Below, piece after piece: positions 61,919-64,000 of a DNA stretch of 64,000 nt. A program made the translations under genes and the position numbers. The stretch spans positions 5,456,001-5,520,000 of the forward strand of contig NZ_CP119766.1 of NCBI RefSeq assembly GCF_030378165.1, written 5' to 3'. The DNA is from Flavobacterium panacagri. Its GTDB lineage: Bacteria > Bacteroidota > Bacteroidia > Flavobacteriales > Flavobacteriaceae. Under the pieces are notes generated by a model that did not search any database, had not been told where the DNA came from, and saw only the letters and a list, made by a program, of their open reading frames with translations. The first letter of the stretch is position 1, and each line of letters opens with the position of its first letter.

Positions 61919-62866
61919 GTGTTCGGATTATTTAATAAATCAAAAGACAAAAACGAAGGAAGCAAACAATCATATCCAGAATGGTATGCAGAACTTCAGG
62001 AATCGCAGCAAAGATGGTTTTCTTTTTTGGAAAAATTAGAAGCTAAAATGGAAGAATTGGCAACAGCTTCAATTCCGGAATTAAAACAGCTTTTACAAGA
62101 AGACGAAGATTTATACAAAAGAACTTTTCATAGAGTTTATTCAGGCGTAAATGGCCAGTTAAATAATATCCGTGAAAAAGCCAGAGATACTTACGAAGAA
62201 AAGGTAAATAATCTTTATTATAATATCAATTCACAGATTTCTGTTTTGGATAAACATCACGATTTACTTTCTGATTTTAGAAGTGCATGTTCCGATCGTT
62301 ACAACGAATTTGATGACAAATATGATTATTGGAGGAAACAAATCGATAAAACACAAGAACGTGATCTTGAAATCGAATATCAGAAAATCTTAAACGAATT
62401 TGAAACTATCAAAGATAAATTTACCTGTAAACAATGCGGTGGTAATATTACGATTGAAAAAATATTTTTAATCGAAACCTATATTTCCTGTCCTTATTGC
62501 CAGACACAAAACACTTTTGCGCCAAGCACATTGGGAAGAAACCTTCAGAATATTGCCCGAGAATTGGCAGAACAGAGAACAGCTCATCTACATGAAGCTT
62601 ACGAAAACGAAAAAGACAAAGAGCGCGACTTGTATCATCAACGTCATGAATTAAGTCTAAGTATTATTCATGAACGTGATAAAAAAGTGCTTACCGAAGT
62701 TCAATCCAAAATGAATGATTTGGAAGAACAAAGACAATTTGCGATCCAAAATGCTCCAAAATTACGTGAGGTCTATTTGAGGGCAATGTATGATGAATGG
62801 AATAAAATCACGCCAGATTTAAAAGAACACAACGAAAAAATATATCAGAATCAATTGAAATATTAA
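61919..62866 (+). CDS. Coiled-coil protein with a central zinc ribbon
   Basis: The 315-residue soluble protein starts at GTG (MFGLFNKSKDKNEGSKQSYPEW in part). Long charged helices (about 20-165) lead to a zinc ribbon, CKQCGG...CPYCQ (about 172-205), and then a second helical stretch (about 215-315; HEAYENEKDKERDLYHQRHE). I do not recognise a named family. The layout of coiled coils around a zinc ribbon and its place after the SPFH and zinc-ribbon genes suggest a scaffold or membrane-stress protein, without proof. Confidence 0.65.
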   Translation: MFGLFNKSKDKNEGSKQSYPEWYAELQESQQRWFSFLEKLEAKMEELATASIPELKQLLQEDEDLYKRTFHRVYSGVNGQLNNIREKARDTYEEKVNNLYYNINSQISVLDKHHDLLSDFRSACSDRYNEFDDKYDYWRKQIDKTQERDLEIEYQKILNEFETIKDKFTCKQCGGNITIEKIFLIETYISCPYCQTQNTFAPSTLGRNLQNIARELAEQRTAHLHEAYENEKDKERDLYHQRHELSLSIIHERDKKVLTEVQSKMNDLEEQRQFAIQNAPKLREVYLRAMYDEWNKITPDLKEHNEKIYQNQLKY

Positions 62867-62892
62867 ATTTTATTAACCCTAAAAATCGACAA

Positions 62893-63849
62893 ATGTTTAA
62901 AAAACTTTTTGGAGCTCTAACAGGAGACAAACAAGAAAACCAAAATTATGAAGCACAGACTTCGAATGACAATTACGAAAATGATTATGAGGATAATTAT
63001 AAAGAAGTAGAATACGATCCAGAAACTTTACATGGAACACATTATACAGTAGAAGATTTTGATAACGAAGTAGCAGAAAGAGCCGAAGCCTGGATCGCAG
63101 ACGAACGTGCAAGCGGTGAAAATTTAGACGAGAAAGACATTCAAAACATCTATTTCAACTACAGAAGAACAGTTTATACAGAATGGAATAACTGCGACTC
63201 TGATCAAATGATTCGATTCGAACACGCTAATTCTTTAAAATACAGCGGAATTCAAACTTCAGGATTTGTAAAAGTCGATGATAATAATCCGTTTTTGGAA
63301 CCAGTTCACGGTGTAGATTTAAGAACATATACTGCTATGTGTCTTAAAATAAGTGCTGGAATTGATTATCTAGAAGTTTGTAAAGCAATGGGATTTGAAC
63401 CAATTGTTTGGGAAGAACTAAATACAATCTGGCCACAGCGTATGGGTGAAGATACTTCGTTTACGGTTACGACACTTTTCGGGCAATATTATGCTGAAAA
63501 CGTAACGGTTCCGCAATTGGAAAATCTTAAAGCTACAATTTCAGAAGAAGGAGCTGCAAACTTAGAAAGAATGAAAACCGATCGTTATTTCTATGAAGAA
63601 TTAGCTGGAGCAAGACAAGCTGCTTACGAATACGGAATTGACGGTGCACAATGGATTCTAGAAAACTTCGGAATCAATCTGGCCGATTTCCAATCTGTAG
63701 CCATGCAATGGATGACAGAGCAAAACCAAAACTGGAATTCTGAAGACATTATCGAATTCTCCAATTATCAACAGGAGAAACAAAAAGAATACGCTGCAAA
63801 ATTCGCCGCTGAGCAAGGCGGAAATATCGCAGACGACGTAAATTTCTAA
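62893..63849 (+). CDS. Acidic hypothetical protein of the SPFH operon (DUF6620-like)
   Basis: The 318-residue soluble protein begins MFKKLFGALTGDKQENQNYEA in part, followed by an acidic, Asn/Tyr-rich linker (about 18-45; NDNYENDYEDNYKEVEYDP). A helical domain (about 50-300) follows, with tryptophan-rich segments (YTEWNNCDSDQ, WPQRMGEDTSF, IDGAQWILENFG). It resembles the uncharacterised DUF6620 group, a recollection I cannot check. The N-terminal MF-x-K-LF is similar to that of the preceding protein. A terminator follows it. Confidence 0.6.
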   Translation: MFKKLFGALTGDKQENQNYEAQTSNDNYENDYEDNYKEVEYDPETLHGTHYTVEDFDNEVAERAEAWIADERASGENLDEKDIQNIYFNYRRTVYTEWNNCDSDQMIRFEHANSLKYSGIQTSGFVKVDDNNPFLEPVHGVDLRTYTAMCLKISAGIDYLEVCKAMGFEPIVWEELNTIWPQRMGEDTSFTVTTLFGQYYAENVTVPQLENLKATISEEGAANLERMKTDRYFYEELAGARQAAYEYGIDGAQWILENFGINLADFQSVAMQWMTEQNQNWNSEDIIEFSNYQQEKQKEYAAKFAAEQGGNIADDVNF

Positions 63850-63867
63850 ATTTATTTTTTGATGATA

Positions 63868-63903
63868 AAAAAACCGATTTGCAAAAAAACAAATCGGTTT
63901 TTT
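63868..63903 (+). terminator. Intrinsic terminator after the SPFH operon
   Basis: AAAAAACCGATTTG (63868-63881) and CAAATCGGTTTTTT (63890-63903) form a perfect 14-pair stem with a T-rich end. Confidence 0.88.
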
Positions 63904-63952
63904 ATTCGTTCGAAGTAACTCATAATTCAAATTAAATTAAACATTATATACC

Positions 63953-64000
63953 ATGGAAGAAACAAAAATATTCTACGCCGATGGAGAAAATCCAAAAATG
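63953..64000 (+). CDS. Start of an unidentified protein, truncated by the window end
   Basis: ATG at 63953 opens a frame reading MEETKIFYADGENPKM to the last base. Only 16 codons are visible; the frame is open and no family can be assigned. It follows a terminator, so it probably has its own promoter, though it may belong functionally to the SPFH group upstream. Confidence 0.5.
   Translation, partial: MEETKIFYADGENPKM

Overview
The window looks like a chromosomal segment of a Flavobacterium-type Bacteroidota. The evidence is AT-rich DNA, SusC/SusD pairs, a Rho factor with an Asn/Gln-rich insert, promoters of the TTG-N19-TAnnTTTG type, almost no Shine-Dalgarno sequences, and intergenic spaces filled with phrase-like inverted repeats. 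I see no rRNA, tRNA, CRISPR array, prophage or complete insertion sequence.

Region 1 (about 0.7-15.2 kb) is a nitrate assimilation and molybdenum cofactor island. A Crp/Fnr regulator with an FNR-like cysteine layout faces a nitrate reductase fused to a FAD/NAD domain and a BFD-like 2Fe-2S domain. A rubredoxin-tailed protein follows it. On the opposite strand, a long operon (moeA, a TauE-type transporter, mobA, cobA, moaD, moeB-rhodanese, moaE, a moaC-moaB fusion, moaA) supplies the cofactor, and cobA supplies the siroheme precursor. The nitrate promoter and the moeA promoter carry the same type of box (AAATACnTATTT) on top of their -7 elements.

Region 2 (15.6-35.3 kb) is a sulfur-scavenging island made of two paralogous loci. 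Each has SusC, SusD and Cys-type sulfatases. The first also holds a 39-residue membrane protein, a fatty-acid-hydroxylase-like protein, a rhodanese-thioredoxin fusion, a second sulfatase and a YeiH-type transporter. Both loci start with the same leader: a promoter and start region identical over 33 bases, a 28-codon reading frame ending in a Cys cluster (MCxCC-stop), a second 10-codon frame (MKTMQSCCCK in copy 1), and a hairpin that buries the ATG of a third short frame (MARLKEHLSL...). I read this as a cysteine-sensing leader-peptide switch for organosulfur uptake. It is the most interesting item in the window.

Region 3 (35.4-47 kb) is mostly housekeeping: rocD with a divergent Lrp-type regulator, a secreted dienelactone hydrolase, a DUF3667 membrane protein, an M28 peptidase lipoprotein, rho with its DUF4293 neighbour, a NarL-type two-component pair, a phosphodiesterase, truA and an ABC exporter.

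Region 4 (48-57.8 kb) is a likely peptide-use locus. A LytS-like kinase and a LytTR regulator flank a secreted zinc metalloprotease and a SusC/SusD pair. A 13-base direct repeat with a 21-base period, the geometry expected of a LytTR target, sits just upstream of the protease gene.

Region 5 (58-64 kb) has a NUMOD4/HNH-like protein, lpdA, and an operon of an SPFH/SHOCT protein, a zinc-ribbon protein, a coiled-coil zinc-ribbon protein and an acidic hypothetical protein. The window ends just inside the next gene.

At least three MITE-like repeat families (about 100-190 bp, inverted ends, asymmetric cores) occur as pairs of oppositely oriented copies in the intergenic spaces.
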